From Methanoculleus sp. (GTDB lineage Archaea > Halobacteriota > Methanomicrobia > Methanomicrobiales > Methanomicrobiaceae), in NCBI GenBank assembly GCA_011048835.1, contig DSDF01000034.1, positions 1-48,386 of the forward strand: DNA of 48,386 bases, in the 5' to 3' direction. Under the pieces are notes generated by a model that was given only the letters and a program-made list of their open reading frames with translations, did not search any database and had not been told where the DNA came from. The position numbers and the translations under genes are program-made. Numbering within the stretch: the first letter of the stretch is position 1; each line of letters opens with the position of its first letter. Shown in pieces: positions 48,006-48,386 of this stretch.

Positions 48006-48386
48006 TCACACCCCCAGGATATGGCAGACGACGGTGGCGCCCGTCCCGCCCACGTTATGCGTCATGCCGATCTCGCCGTCGATCTGGCGACCGGTTGCCT
48101 CCCCGCGTAGCTGGGTGACGATCTCGTAGATCTGCTTGATACCCGTGGCGCCCACGGGATGCCCGCAGGCCTTCAGACCGCCGCTCGGGTTGACCGGCAA
48201 ATCCCCGTCCAGCGCCGTGGCACCCTCTTCGGTGAGGAGGCCCGCCTGGCCCTTGGCGCAGAACCCGAGATCCTCGATGGCGCAGAGTTCGGCGATGGTG
48301 AAGCAGTCGTGGACCTCGATCATGTCGATCTGGCTTCGCTCCACCCCCGCAGCATGGAACGCCCGCTCCCCGGCCACCATGGTGGC
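48006..48386 (-). CDS. Acetoacetyl-CoA thiolase-like enzyme, C-terminal part (5' end outside window)
   Basis: The open frame continues past the window end, so only the last ~126 residues are seen. They contain [20 protein letters not shown], the [14 protein letters not shown] motif with catalytic His, and the end [19 protein letters not shown]. The archaeal acetyl-CoA C-acetyltransferase branch fits, as it is always next to a DUF35 protein. It makes acetoacetyl-CoA, the first step of the mevalonate pathway; HMG-CoA synthase is expected just beyond the window. Confidence 0.93.
   Translation of the reverse strand, partial: ATMVAGERAFHAAGVERSQIDMIEVHDCFTIAELCAIEDLGFCAKGQAGLLTEEGATALDGDLPVNPSGGLKACGHPVGATGIKQIYEIVTQLRGEATGRQIDGEIGMTHNVGGTGATVVCHILGV

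Noticed and set aside
1-48386. tRNA, rRNA, CRISPR array, insertion sequence or origin.
   Set aside because: No T-loop-like GGTTCGAnTCC context, no regularly spaced direct repeats, no transposase motifs and no Cdc6/origin repeats were found in the intergenic parts by eye.

Overview
The window looks like chromosomal DNA from a methanogenic archaeon, most likely of the order Methanomicrobiales. The GC content is high and genes are dense. There are archaeal TATA-box promoters, an aIF-1A initiation factor, an archaeal-type HMG-CoA reductase with a thiolase/DUF35 pair (mevalonate pathway), Trm5, a DUF2121 protein (a family I associate with methanogens), and several histidine kinases with the RHDILNQ-type H-box common in Methanomicrobiales. 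The taxonomic call is inference from gene content; no rRNA or tRNA is present.

Layout. 1-5 kb: end of a P-type ATPase, a GyrI-like ligand-binding protein, a 4Fe-4S protein, an MFS transporter, a metallo-beta-lactamase-fold hydrolase and a methyltransferase. 5-6.3 kb: a graveyard with a phzF relic (minus) and a livF relic (plus). 6.4-21.3 kb: a signalling region with two intact multi-sensor histidine kinases, a lone receiver domain, a receiver-GAF-ATPase protein that looks kinase-dead, and a heavily frameshifted kinase pseudogene. It also holds a CGGC protein, a large DUF3160 lipoprotein, a TrmO-like tRNA methyltransferase and a small MscS-helix membrane protein. 21.3-22.7 kb: a 43-residue membrane microprotein, a DUF421/YetF relic and an HD phosphohydrolase.

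22.8-26.7 kb is a ferrous-iron uptake locus: two FeoA proteins, FeoB split into GTPase and permease genes by one in-frame amber codon, an uncharacterised four-helix membrane protein, a DtxR/MntR-like regulator and a small acidic protein. 27-32.7 kb carries a small DUF2795-like protein, a methyltransferase, an AbrB-type regulator, a DrrAB-like ABC exporter, a zinc-ribbon microprotein, a beta-propeller protein and DUF2121. 32.8-38 kb has an EamA transporter with a very histidine-rich tail, an aspartate racemase and an acetyltransferase that appear joined by a deletion, a MATE exporter and a MazF-like protein beside aIF-1A.

38.6-42.5 kb is the most interesting region: a tight six-gene minus-strand operon of a lipoprotein plus five proteins with pilin-like N-terminal anchors, from one clear promoter, without an assembly ATPase. 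42.6-48.4 kb is core metabolism: hisG, a DUF1015 protein, rimI, hmgA, trm5, and a DUF35 protein with the C-terminal part of its thiolase partner.

Functional themes are sensing with little obvious transcriptional output, metal handling (Feo, the His-rich transporter, the DtxR-like regulator, the P-type ATPase), surface structures and isoprenoid synthesis. At least five genes are decayed or truncated, so parts of the window have undergone recent deletion and decay, unless some of the frameshifts are assembly errors.
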